NCBI GenBank assembly: GCA_019410445.1
Contig: DXSO01000014.1
Span: forward strand, 1 to 23,685
Direction: 5' to 3'
Length of the DNA stretch: 23,685 bases
DNA from: Sutterella sp.
GTDB lineage: Bacteria > Pseudomonadota > Gammaproteobacteria > Burkholderiales > Burkholderiaceae_F
Of the stretch, positions 14,277 through 21,331 are shown in pieces. Position numbers and translations under genes: made by a program. Each line of letters opens with the position of its first letter. Positions within the stretch are counted from its first letter, which is position 1. The notes under the pieces were generated by a model that did no database searches, had not been told where the DNA came from, and worked only from the letters and a program-made list of their open reading frames with translations.

Positions 14277-15060
14277 GCGCCCTTTGTTTGCACTCAAAGC
14301 CAAAGATCTTGCCGTTGGACGATCAGGAGAGGCACTGCTTTCGGGAGTGAACTTCACACTGAAAGCAGGAAGTTCGTTGGCAGTTATTGGAGAGTCGGGG
14401 TGCGGAAAGACCACGCTATTGCAGACTCTTGCCGGTGTTTTGCCTGCGGTTAACGGTACGGTGATATGTGAGTCGGAACAGACAAATCAGAAGCCTGTCA
14501 ATGCCATTGTCTGGCAGAACTTGGCTTTATTTCCGTGGCTGAGCGTTGCAGGCAATCTGGCTCTTCCTCTCAAGTTAAAAAAAGCTTCGAATATTGCCGA
14601 ACGTGTCGATGAGATGCTCACAGAGCTTGAGTTGACTGGTTTGCAACGCCGGTTCCCATCAGAGCTTTCCGGAGGGCAACGACAGCGTTTGGCACTAGGA
14701 AGAGCGTTGATTGCCAAGCCGGATGTACTTTTTATGGATGAGCCCTTCTCGGCTTTAGATGCGGTGCTGCGCGAGTATCTGCAGCATTTCCTTAAAAGAC
14801 TGCGAATGCGTCATCCATGTACGATGGTTTTTGTGACGCACGATATTGGTGAAGCGGCTTACTTGGGGGAGAACATCATGCTTTTGGCGGCTCGCCCATC
14901 GCGTGTGGCCGCCTTGGCCGCTAATCCGACATTCACTCCACAGGCTGAGGTGGACGTCCGAAGCACCGATGCATTCTATGCTGTACAGAGACGGTTGCAT
15001 AATGCAGTGGTGGCTGTTCGAAACGGAGGAATTCCGCTTCTCGAAAATGGGCATTGGTGA
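14266..15060 (+). CDS. NitT/TauT-type ABC transporter ATPase
   Basis: This 264-residue subunit hydrolyses ATP to power the neighbouring importer at the inner membrane. All motifs are present and intact: Walker A GESGCGKTT (42-50), Q-loop Gln at 84 (VWQNLALFPW), signature LSGGQ (134-138), Walker B VLFMDEP (154-160), D-loop SALD and the switch His (H192, THD). It resembles SsuB/TauB in length and motif context. The start is TTG at 14266, overlapping the upstream stop by 11 bases and served by GGAGGT. The permease gene starts two bases after the stop. The substrate cannot be deduced from the ATPase. Confidence 0.94.
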   Translation: MSDKRPLFALKAKDLAVGRSGEALLSGVNFTLKAGSSLAVIGESGCGKTTLLQTLAGVLPAVNGTVICESEQTNQKPVNAIVWQNLALFPWLSVAGNLALPLKLKKASNIAERVDEMLTELELTGLQRRFPSELSGGQRQRLALGRALIAKPDVLFMDEPFSALDAVLREYLQHFLKRLRMRHPCTMVFVTHDIGEAAYLGENIMLLAARPSRVAALAANPTFTPQAEVDVRSTDAFYAVQRRLHNAVVAVRNGGIPLLENGHW

Positions 15061-15062
15061 TC

Positions 15063-15845
15063 ATGAGACAGACTTCTTTTGGGCGCAGAGCTTTCGTTTT
15101 GCTGTTTCGATACCTGACGGCCTTTGTTATTATTGGTTTGCTTTGGCAATGTGCTTCAAAATATGCCGGAGAGTCATTGCTGCCGTCTCCTGTGACCACG
15201 ACTGTTCTGTTTGTTCAGTCACTGACACAGCCTGAGTATCTTGTTCACGTTGCGACAAGTCTTAAACGTTTGATCTTTGGCCTGACAGCAGGAGCGATAC
15301 CAGCGCTTGTGCTGGGACTTTTGCTTGGGCACCTCAAGAAGGCCGATTGGATTGGGGCTCCCTTGGTCTACACAACCTTTCCACTTCCGAAAATTGTACT
15401 TTTGCCCGTTTTTTTTCTTTTTTTGGGCTTGGGCGATGTTTCTCGAGTGCTTTTGATTGCGTTGACGACCGGGTATCAGATGATCGTGATTGTGCGAGCT
15501 GCGGCCCTGTCGTTGGATCCGGTATATGAAACGGCAATCACTTGCATGGGAGCAAATCGTTGGGCTCGCATTCGCTATGTGTATCTGCCGGCAGCTCTGC
15601 CGTCATTTCTGACTAGTTTGAAGGTCGCATGCGGGACGGCGGTGGCGGTGCTCTTTCTTGCCGAAAGTTTTGCAACAACGAGCGGTTTGGGATTTCTGAT
15701 TATGGATGCTTGGGGAGTGGGTGATACGTTGTCCATGTTCAACGGCATACTCGGCATGAGCGCGATCGGTTTGTTGCTTTATGCGGCTGTTTGGCTTTCC
15801 GAAGTGATCCTTACGCCTTGGTGCCGAACCGTGCAAAGGCGGTGA
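15063..15845 (+). CDS. NitT/TauT-type ABC transporter permease
   Basis: The 260-residue membrane protein forms the channel of the importer. About six hydrophobic segments are visible, including YLTAFVIIGLLW, ALVLGLLLG, VLLPVFFLFLGLG and IGLLLYAAVWLSEVIL. PLPKIVLLPVFFLF is typical of the SsuC/TauC permeases. The cytoplasmic EAA loop that docks on the ATPase is clear at ETAITCMGANRWARIRYVYLP. The ATG at 15063 is chosen; in-frame TTG (15054) and GTG (15057) overlapping the ATPase stop are alternatives. The set binding protein-ATPase-permease is complete, and scpA follows after seven bases. Confidence 0.92.
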   Translation: MRQTSFGRRAFVLLFRYLTAFVIIGLLWQCASKYAGESLLPSPVTTTVLFVQSLTQPEYLVHVATSLKRLIFGLTAGAIPALVLGLLLGHLKKADWIGAPLVYTTFPLPKIVLLPVFFLFLGLGDVSRVLLIALTTGYQMIVIVRAAALSLDPVYETAITCMGANRWARIRYVYLPAALPSFLTSLKVACGTAVAVLFLAESFATTSGLGFLIMDAWGVGDTLSMFNGILGMSAIGLLLYAAVWLSEVILTPWCRTVQRR

Positions 15846-15852
15846 GGCAAGT

Positions 15853-16779
15853 ATGCATTCTGACGATCTGCGGCCAAGACAGCTGACTTTGGCTGATCTG
15901 ATGGAGAGCCACGAGCCCGAGGATACGACTCTACAGACAGTCGACGGCGTGGCCTTTGCTCGTTTGTACGGTGAGCCGCTTTTTCAGGTTCCGGAAGGGT
16001 TGTATATTCCGCCGGATGCACTGCGGGTATTTCTGGAAAGTTTCGAAGGCCCTTTGGATCTTTTGCTGTATCTGATTCGCCGGCAGAAATTTGACATCAT
16101 GCAGATTCCAATGGCTGTCGTAACTGAACAGTATATGAGTTATGTGGAACTCATTCGCGAGAGCAATCTGGAGTTGGCGGCTGATTACCTTGTGATGGCT
16201 GCACATTTAATGCAAATCAAAAGTCAATTGTTGCTGCCAGTCACGCGTGCGGATACAGGAGAAGAGGTGGCGGATCCGCAGGCCGAACTTGCGCGACGTT
16301 TGTTGGAATACGAAAAAATGAAAGTGGCGGCAGCTGAATTGGATCGTATTCCAAGAAATGGACGAGATTTCCTGAGAGCTTATGTGTTGATTGAACAAAC
16401 ACAAGACAAACTGCTTCCTGAGGTCACGCCTCAGGATTTAAAAATGGCTTGGGATGGAATTATTCGTGAAGCAGCACTCAAGGGACATCATAAGGTTTCT
16501 CGGCAGGAACTTTCTGTTCGAGAGTTTATGAGTGAGATTCTTAGGCGACTAAATACGGGGCGTTTTATTGAATTTCAGGACTTGTTCGACCCTTCCGCAG
16601 GGAGAGCCGTTTGTATTGTCAACTATTTGGCTTTGCTTGAATTGGCCAAAGAGGGACTGGTGCGCATTACGCAGGCGGCTCCCTTTGCACCGATTTATGT
16701 GAGTGCCGCGCCGGCAAATTTGAGTGACGGAGCGCTCGAACTGTTCAGCTCCAGCGCTCAGCAAGTGACAGAGGTTTGA
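15853..16779 (+). CDS. scpA: Segregation and condensation protein A
   Basis: ScpA is the kleisin that, with ScpB, bridges the SMC dimer to condense and segregate the chromosome. The 308-residue product has an N-terminal extension of about 55 residues (FARLYGEPLFQVPEGLYIPPD), seen in betaproteobacterial ScpA, and then the conserved core: FEGPLDLLLYLIRRQKFDI (residues 59-77), ADYLVMAAHLMQIKSQLLLP, a charged middle, and a C-terminal winged-helix that binds the SMC head (SVREFMSEILRRL, then VNYLALLELAKEGLV). It starts seven bases after the permease, with GGTGAGG upstream, so it seems to be the fourth gene of the importer operon. scpB is not in the window. The last 35 bases overlap the convergent PAP2 gene. 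Confidence 0.94.
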   Translation: MHSDDLRPRQLTLADLMESHEPEDTTLQTVDGVAFARLYGEPLFQVPEGLYIPPDALRVFLESFEGPLDLLLYLIRRQKFDIMQIPMAVVTEQYMSYVELIRESNLELAADYLVMAAHLMQIKSQLLLPVTRADTGEEVADPQAELARRLLEYEKMKVAAAELDRIPRNGRDFLRAYVLIEQTQDKLLPEVTPQDLKMAWDGIIREAALKGHHKVSRQELSVREFMSEILRRLNTGRFIEFQDLFDPSAGRAVCIVNYLALLELAKEGLVRITQAAPFAPIYVSAAPANLSDGALELFSSSAQQVTEV

Positions 16780-17281
16780 AAATCTGTTTTCCCATCCAAA
16801 TAGCCAGACCTGCGCACAAAGTACCGATCAGTATGCCGACGGCAACATCCGTGGGCCAGTGTACGAATAAATACAGACGTGACCAAGCGATCAAAATAGC
16901 CAGAGTCAAGGCGGCGTTCCCCCACCGTGGATGAAAAAAGGCCAAAACCCAGGCTGCAGCGAAGGAGGCAGTTGTATGTCCTGATGGAAAGGATGGATCG
17001 GAAGGACAGGCAAAAATCAGATCCTGAGGATGCAATTCACAAGGGCGCAAGCGATCAAAGAGAGGTTTTAGTGTTGCGTTACAACACATGAATCCGGCAA
17101 AAAGCGCTATGCCGATGATGCAGCCGGTGCGCCGAACAACACTGAAACATGAAAAAAACAGACCGATAGAGATCCAGAGCATGCCGTTGTCGCCCAGACG
17201 AGTGATCGTCTGCCAGAAAAATAACGATTGATTGCCTCCCAAAAGTTCTCTTGCGGTATATAGGATTTCCAATTCATTCAT
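16745..17281 (-). CDS. PAP2-family membrane phosphatase
   Basis: This 178-residue membrane protein carries the complete acid phosphatase triad: KPLFDRLRP (KX6RP), PSFPSGH (PSGH) and SRLYLFVHWPTD (SRX5HX3D). About five hydrophobic segments surround them. Family members dephosphorylate phosphatidate, phosphatidylglycerol phosphate or undecaprenyl pyrophosphate (UppP/BacA-like role), or lipid A. The short length and periplasm-facing active site would suit the undecaprenyl pyrophosphate or lipid phosphatase roles, but the substrate is not readable. It is read from its own strand; the last 35 bases lie within the end of scpA. The ATG at 17281 has no good Shine-Dalgarno. The 119-base gap upstream is shared with the 17401 gene. 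Confidence 0.88.
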   Translation of the reverse strand: MNELEILYTARELLGGNQSLFFWQTITRLGDNGMLWISIGLFFSCFSVVRRTGCIIGIALFAGFMCCNATLKPLFDRLRPCELHPQDLIFACPSDPSFPSGHTTASFAAAWVLAFFHPRWGNAALTLAILIAWSRLYLFVHWPTDVAVGILIGTLCAGLAIWMGKQIFKPLSLAERWS

Positions 17282-17358
17282 TTAACGAGCGCCAAGGGTG
17301 ATTGTTAAAAGATGCTAGGCACGAAGACATGGCTCAAACTTAGCTTGCGTGCTTCCGA

Positions 17359-17364
17359 TACAAT
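17359..17364 (+). promoter_or_regulatory. Possible -10 box upstream of the small ORF
   Basis: GATACAAT at 17357-17364 resembles a -10 box, 36 bases before the ATG at 17401. No convincing -35 box is found at 16-18 bases. The same gap must also drive the divergent PAP2 gene. Confidence 0.25.
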
Positions 17365-17400
17365 TTGCTCGCATTACCCCTTTTCTGAGGATTACTAGGC

Positions 17401-17700
17401 ATGGCGAGCAAATATGCAGCGCAATACATGGAGCGTGCAAAAAAGGAAATTAAAAATTTTGAAGCCGCCTGCCGGATTCTGAATTTTGATCCTGGCAAAG
17501 AGTCTGATTATGAGCCCATCGTAAAGGCCATGGTCGGGATTGGTCAATTCGGTACGATCCGTTTGGCTAGACGTTTCCCGTTTGTGACTGATGAGGAGCA
17601 GTTTCTGATGGTGGCCGATGTGGGTTTGCACTTTTATTGGATGACGCTTGATTTCTGGCAGGAAATGCGCAGAAATCAAGGTGCATCGCAAATCTTCTGA
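17401..17700 (+). CDS. Hypothetical 99-residue cytoplasmic protein
   Basis: I do not recognise this family. The 99-residue product has no signal peptide, membrane segment, cysteine pair or known motif. The first third is a charged amphipathic helix (KYAAQYMERAKKEIKNFEAA), followed by RILNFDPGKESDYEPIV, a glycine-rich turn (VGIGQFGTIRLARRFPF) and an aromatic C-terminal helix (LHFYWMTLDFWQEMRRN). The composition fits a compact helical, possibly protein- or nucleic-acid-binding protein. A real gene is supported by GAGGA ten bases upstream of the ATG, the start coming shortly after a -10-like box, and a strong terminator after the stop. It lies between PAP2 and yicC in opposite orientation to both, so neighbours give no clue. 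Confidence 0.7.
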   Translation: MASKYAAQYMERAKKEIKNFEAACRILNFDPGKESDYEPIVKAMVGIGQFGTIRLARRFPFVTDEEQFLMVADVGLHFYWMTLDFWQEMRRNQGASQIF

Positions 17701-17733
17701 TGTTTGTCTAAGGTCTGATCAGAGACAGAAAAG

Positions 17734-17790
17734 GCCGTCTTCCGAAGACCTGAGAACGTTGGTTTTCGGATGTGTGACGGCGTTTTTCTT
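17734..17790. terminator. Bidirectional terminator between the small ORF and yicC
   Basis: A long stem-loop: GCCGTC (17734-17739) pairs with GACGGC (17776-17781), and inside it TCCGAAGACC (17741-17750) pairs with GGTTTTCGGA (17761-17770) with one G-U. The loop is TGAGAACGTT and there is a small internal loop. GTTTTTCTTT follows on the plus strand and CCTTTTC on the minus strand, so it can end both convergent genes. The distance to yicC's stop is 12 bases. Confidence 0.85.
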
Positions 17791-17801
17791 TGAGGGATCA
17801 G

Positions 17802-18701
17802 TTATTCAATATTTTGAAGTTGTTCACGCATCTGATCAATGCACAGCTTGAGAGACACGGCTGCGTCGGTCATTTCAATGGCTGCAGATTTGCTACCTAA
17901 CGTATTGGCCTCGCGGTTCATTTCCTGAGTGACAAAATCCAAGCGACGGCCGGAAGCGCCTCCTTCTTTCAGAATGCGGCGCACTTCTGCCACATGTGTC
18001 CGGAGTCGATTAACTTCTTCGGCGACATCCATTTTCAAGGCATAGAAAGTGATTTCCTGACGGATGCGATCGCTGACTTCTTCACGTGTAATGCCTGCAG
18101 CGCCAGAGAGCGTTGCGCCCAAGGCCTCCTGTAATCGCTGCTCAAGTTTATCTTTAAGGTTTTGGTGAATATCGGGAATGCGTTTCGCAACGGCGTCAAC
18201 AACTTCTTCGATTTTGTCGCAGTTTCTGGAAAGAATGGCGGCTAACGCAGCGCCTTCTCTTTCTCGTGAGGCAGTGAAAGCGTCGAGTGCATCCTTCATA
18301 ACGGTATCCACGGCTTGAGCCAATTCGTCCGGATCAACCTCAGGAGTGCTCAAAATTCCGGGCATCTGGATAATGGATGCAACAGACATTGGCGCTGCTT
18401 CAGGGGCGATTTTTCGGATCTGATCTTGTAGTGCGAGCAGTTGTTCGAGCGCAGAGGAATTAAGGCTTGCTCCAGATGCGTCTATGCGTTTGAGACTGGC
18501 TCGGCATTCAAGCTTGCCGCGTTTGACCGCAGCAGAGATGCTTTCCCGTAGTTGCGGTTCACAGGCCCTCAGTTCATCGCAAAGGCGCAAAGAGAGATCA
18601 AGAAAGCGTGAATTGACGCTTCTCAGTTCAATGCTCAGAAAGCCGAGGGGAGTTTGACCCTGCGCAGAGGCAAAGCCAGTCATAGAACGAATGCCGGACA
18701 T
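17802..18701 (-). CDS. yicC: YicC/YloC-family endoribonuclease
   Basis: YicC homologues are endoribonucleases; E. coli YicC helps degrade the small RNA RyhB. The 299-residue product shows the two family ends: N-terminal IRSMTGFASAQ with ELRSVNSRFLDLSLRL, and C-terminal DFVTQEMNREANTLGSKS followed by LKLCIDQMREQLQNIE. Between them a helical region holds FTASREREGAAL and REEVSDRIRQE. The ATG at 18701 is chosen because MSGIRSMTGFA aligns with other family members; the frame also runs to a TTG five codons upstream. No good Shine-Dalgarno precedes either. The gene is divergent from rph, with which it is commonly clustered in betaproteobacteria, and convergent with the 17401 gene. Confidence 0.93.
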   Translation of the reverse strand: MSGIRSMTGFASAQGQTPLGFLSIELRSVNSRFLDLSLRLCDELRACEPQLRESISAAVKRGKLECRASLKRIDASGASLNSSALEQLLALQDQIRKIAPEAAPMSVASIIQMPGILSTPEVDPDELAQAVDTVMKDALDAFTASREREGAALAAILSRNCDKIEEVVDAVAKRIPDIHQNLKDKLEQRLQEALGATLSGAAGITREEVSDRIRQEITFYALKMDVAEEVNRLRTHVAEVRRILKEGGASGRRLDFVTQEMNREANTLGSKSAAIEMTDAAVSLKLCIDQMREQLQNIE

Positions 18702-18777
18702 AACAAAAATAGACAATTAGGATTCGAAAAGACGCCGTTGAGGCGAATATTGCGGCACTAATTCTAAGGTCTCACTC

Positions 18778-18783
18778 TAAAAT
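18778..18783 (+). promoter_or_regulatory. Possible -10 box in the yicC/rph gap
   Basis: The 140-base divergent gap carries TAAAAT at 18778-18783, about 58 bases upstream of rph, but no clear -35 partner. It also has a small CGCC-GTTGA-GGCG inverted repeat at 18733-18745. Evidence is weak. Confidence 0.22.
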
Positions 18784-18841
18784 GCGTTGGCTGAGCGGTG
18801 TTGCAAAGATGCTGCTGTTTTTTTGAATATGGAGAATAAAA

Positions 18842-19564
18842 ATGACACAGCGACACGACGGACGTGCGAATGACCAAATGCGAACCCTTAGTTTTGAGCG
18901 GGGATTTACCTGCCATGCCGAGGGTAGTGTTCTGGTGACAATTGGTCGTACGAAGGTGTTGTGTACGGCAAGTGTTTCTCCGACAGTGCCCAAATTTCTT
19001 AACGAGAAGGACGAAGGCTGGGTGACGGCAGAATATGGTTTGCTGCCTCGCTCAACAGGAACACGAACGGATCGAGAGGCTGCCAAAGGCAAACAAAGCG
19101 GCCGTACGCAAGAGATTCAGCGTTTGATTGGACGCAGTCTGCGCGGGATTGTGGATCGAACTAAGCTCGGACGACACACGATTACTTTGGATTGTGATGT
19201 TCTGCAGGCCGATGGTGGTACACGCTGTGCCTCAATTACCGGAGCCTATGTTGCACTGGTTGATGCCGTGAACTTTATGCTTAAAAACGGCATGATTGAG
19301 GAAAACCCAATCAAAGAAGCCGTCTGTGCCATCAGCGTGGGCATGACGCAAGCTGGTCCTGTGCTTGATCTGGATTATGTTGAAGACAGTACGAGCGATA
19401 CGGATATGAATGTGGTTATGACTTCGAGCGGTCGCTTCATTGAGCTACAGGGAACTGCTGAAGGTGAGCCTTTCAGTGATGAAAATTTGGTCGCCATGCT
19501 CACTCTTGCCCGAAAAGGCTGCCGAGAAATTTTGCAGGCTCAACAAAGGGCCCTGACTGATTGA
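18842..19564 (+). CDS. rph: Ribonuclease PH
   Basis: RNase PH is a phosphorolytic 3'-to-5' exoribonuclease that trims tRNA 3' ends in the cytoplasm as a hexamer. The 240-residue product matches the family almost end to end: RHDGRANDQMR, EGWVTAEYGLLPRSTGTR with RTDREAAKGKQSGRTQEIQ (the phosphate and RNA-binding arginines), LIGRSLRGIVD, DCDVLQADGGTRCASITGAY and the metal-binding DLDYVEDSTSDTDMNVV. GGAG is seven bases upstream of the ATG. The rdgB and hemW genes follow closely; this rph-rdgB-hemW order is shared by betaproteobacteria and was the basis of the neighbouring symbols. Unlike E. coli K-12 rph-1, the C terminus is intact. Confidence 0.97.
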   Translation: MTQRHDGRANDQMRTLSFERGFTCHAEGSVLVTIGRTKVLCTASVSPTVPKFLNEKDEGWVTAEYGLLPRSTGTRTDREAAKGKQSGRTQEIQRLIGRSLRGIVDRTKLGRHTITLDCDVLQADGGTRCASITGAYVALVDAVNFMLKNGMIEENPIKEAVCAISVGMTQAGPVLDLDYVEDSTSDTDMNVVMTSSGRFIELQGTAEGEPFSDENLVAMLTLARKGCREILQAQQRALTD

Positions 19565-19571
19565 TTAAATC

Positions 19572-19577
19572 GGAGGA
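19572..19577 (+). promoter_or_regulatory. Shine-Dalgarno fixing the rdgB start
   Basis: GGAGGA lies seven bases before ATG 19585, favouring it over an in-frame TTG at 19561 that overlaps the rph stop. Confidence 0.8.
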
Positions 19578-19584
19578 CGGAATA

Positions 19585-20184
19585 ATGAAATTGGTACTGG
19601 CTTCGGACAACAAAGGGAAACTGCGTGAGTTTGCTGCACTTTTTGCTGATCACGGCATCGAGGTGGTTTCTCAGGGATCGTTGGGAGTAAGTCCTTGTGA
19701 AGAGCCTTACTGCACATTTTTGGAAAATGCGTTGGCCAAGGCACGTAATGCGGCCAAGGCTACAGGCTTGGCAGCTATGGCTGATGATTCGGGCATTACG
19801 GCGCATGCATTGGTAACTGAGCCTGGAGTGTATTCCGCTCGATACAGCGGCGAGAAAAGTAACGACGCGGCCAATAATGCAAAACTTGTCGAGAAACTTT
19901 CTCGCTGTGAAGATAAAACGGCTCATTACACGTGCGTATTGGTGGCTGTGCGTTCTGTTGATGACCCTGACCCAATTGTTTGTGAAGGCTGTTGGTATGG
20001 GGAAATTACAGCGCAGGCAGCCGGTGAAGGCGGTTTCGGATACGACCCCCATTTTTACGTGCCTGAAATGGGATGTACGGCGGCTCAGTTGTCAGCTGAA
20101 GATAAAAACCGACTGAGTCATCGTGGCAAGGCGATGCGTTTGTTGTTGGCGGAAATGCAGGAGCGCTGGGGTGTCGGCCGCTGA
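19585..20184 (+). CDS. rdgB: dITP/XTP pyrophosphatase (RdgB/HAM1)
   Basis: RdgB hydrolyses the non-canonical nucleotides dITP, ITP, XTP and dHapTP to monophosphates, keeping them out of DNA and RNA. The 199-residue protein has the HAM1 marks: LASDNKGKLREF (5-16), ADDSGI with D67 and D68, GVYSARYSG, GEGGFGYDPHFYVPE (148-161) and SHRGKAM at 178-184. The start at 19585 follows an excellent GGAGGA and matches the family, whereas the longer frame would add eight residues. It lies 20 bases after rph and overlaps hemW by 14 bases. In E. coli rdgB (yggV) is likewise next to hemW. Confidence 0.96.
   Translation: MKLVLASDNKGKLREFAALFADHGIEVVSQGSLGVSPCEEPYCTFLENALAKARNAAKATGLAAMADDSGITAHALVTEPGVYSARYSGEKSNDAANNAKLVEKLSRCEDKTAHYTCVLVAVRSVDDPDPIVCEGCWYGEITAQAAGEGGFGYDPHFYVPEMGCTAAQLSAEDKNRLSHRGKAMRLLLAEMQERWGVGR
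20160..20163 (+). promoter_or_regulatory. Shine-Dalgarno fixing the hemW GTG start
   Basis: AGGAG (20159-20163) lies seven bases before GTG 20171. The alternative upstream start at 20123 lies in the rdgB coding body and has no ribosome site. Confidence 0.7.
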
Positions 20185-21331
20185 CGAGAAGAACATTGCA
20201 CTTTATGTGCATTGGCCGTGGTGTGTGCGTAAGTGTCCGTATTGTGACTTCAACTCACATGCGATGGGATCATCAGTCGATGAGATTGGCTATATCAGGG
20301 CACTCTTAAAAGATTTGGATGTCGGCGTGGAAACGGCTGGCAATCGTCAGCTTTCCAGTATTTTTTTCGGAGGCGGAACGCCGAGTCTAATTTCTGAAAA
20401 AGGTTTTGAGACCCTGATGAAGGGAATCGCCGAGCGTGTACCTTTTTCGGCGGATATTGAGGTGACGATGGAGGCCAACCCTGGGACGCATGAATCGGCT
20501 CGATTTGCCAGTTATGCGGCAAATGGTGTTAATCGTTTCTCAATAGGCGTGCAGAGTTTCAATGATCAGAGACTGCAGGCTCTTGGGCGTATACATAGTC
20601 GAGCCCAGGCGATGTCAGCCATCGAAACGGCTTTGCGTCTTGTTGATAATGTGAATCTGGATGTGATGTATGCACTCCCTGGCCAGACTTTCGATGGCGT
20701 TATTGAGGATGCTCGTGCAGCGGTTACAAGTGGTGCAACTCATCTGTCGTTTTACGAGTTGACAATCGAAGAAGGTACCGCCTTCTATAAACGAGAACCA
20801 GAGGGATTGCCCGACAGTGACGCAGCTGCGGAAATGGGGGAGACAGTCCAATCCATTTTGACTGAGGGCGGTTTCGAGCATTATGAAGTCTCAGGTTATG
20901 CCAAACCAGGCAGACGCTGTCGCCATAACCTCAATTACTGGACTTTTGGTGATTACATTGGAATTGGAGCAGGGGCACACGGCAAAATCACAACCGAAGC
21001 AGGGATTCTTCGAACGGAGCGTCGAGCCAACCCGATTCTTTACATGGATGACGCAGCTAACGGGCGCTTTGCCTCTCAGCTCAGTTTTGTATTGGCTGAA
21101 TCATTGCCTTTTGAATTCATGCTCAACTGTCTGCGTCTTTACGAAGGTGTGCCCGTATCAAAGTGGCAGGAAACGACGGGGTTGACGTTCGAGCTCATTC
21201 GCAAACCGGTCGAGGAGCTGCGGCGAAAGGGGTTGCTTGTCGATGACTCGGAACGCTTGATGTGTACGCCTTTAGGGCGCAATTGGTTGAGTACTGTGCA
21301 GGAATATTTTTTAACCGATAACGAGGTCTGA
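20171..21331 (+). CDS. hemW: Radical SAM heme chaperone HemW
   Basis: HemW binds heme and a [4Fe-4S] cluster and delivers heme to respiratory enzymes; it was long misnamed coproporphyrinogen oxidase (HemN-like). The 386-residue product has the radical-SAM triad WPWCVRKCPYCDF (C18, C22, C25), followed by FNSH, FGGGTPSLI (about 66-74), EANPGT, RFSIGVQSFND, NLDVMYALPGQT and the HNLNYW motif (252-257) that marks HemW; the canonical oxidase HemN lacks it. The GTG start at 20171 gives a length close to E. coli HemW; the frame extends upstream to 20123, but that would run inside rdgB. It overlaps rdgB by 14 bases and mltA by one, so the cluster is translationally coupled. Confidence 0.94.
   Translation: MSAADEKNIALYVHWPWCVRKCPYCDFNSHAMGSSVDEIGYIRALLKDLDVGVETAGNRQLSSIFFGGGTPSLISEKGFETLMKGIAERVPFSADIEVTMEANPGTHESARFASYAANGVNRFSIGVQSFNDQRLQALGRIHSRAQAMSAIETALRLVDNVNLDVMYALPGQTFDGVIEDARAAVTSGATHLSFYELTIEEGTAFYKREPEGLPDSDAAAEMGETVQSILTEGGFEHYEVSGYAKPGRRCRHNLNYWTFGDYIGIGAGAHGKITTEAGILRTERRANPILYMDDAANGRFASQLSFVLAESLPFEFMLNCLRLYEGVPVSKWQETTGLTFELIRKPVEELRRKGLLVDDSERLMCTPLGRNWLSTVQEYFLTDNEV

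Noticed and set aside
20123..20170. Upstream N-terminal extension of HemW with CVCCWRKC
   Set aside because: The cysteine cluster looks like a metal site, but it is only the shifted frame of rdgB codons; the GTG at 20171 has a good ribosome site and aligns with family length.
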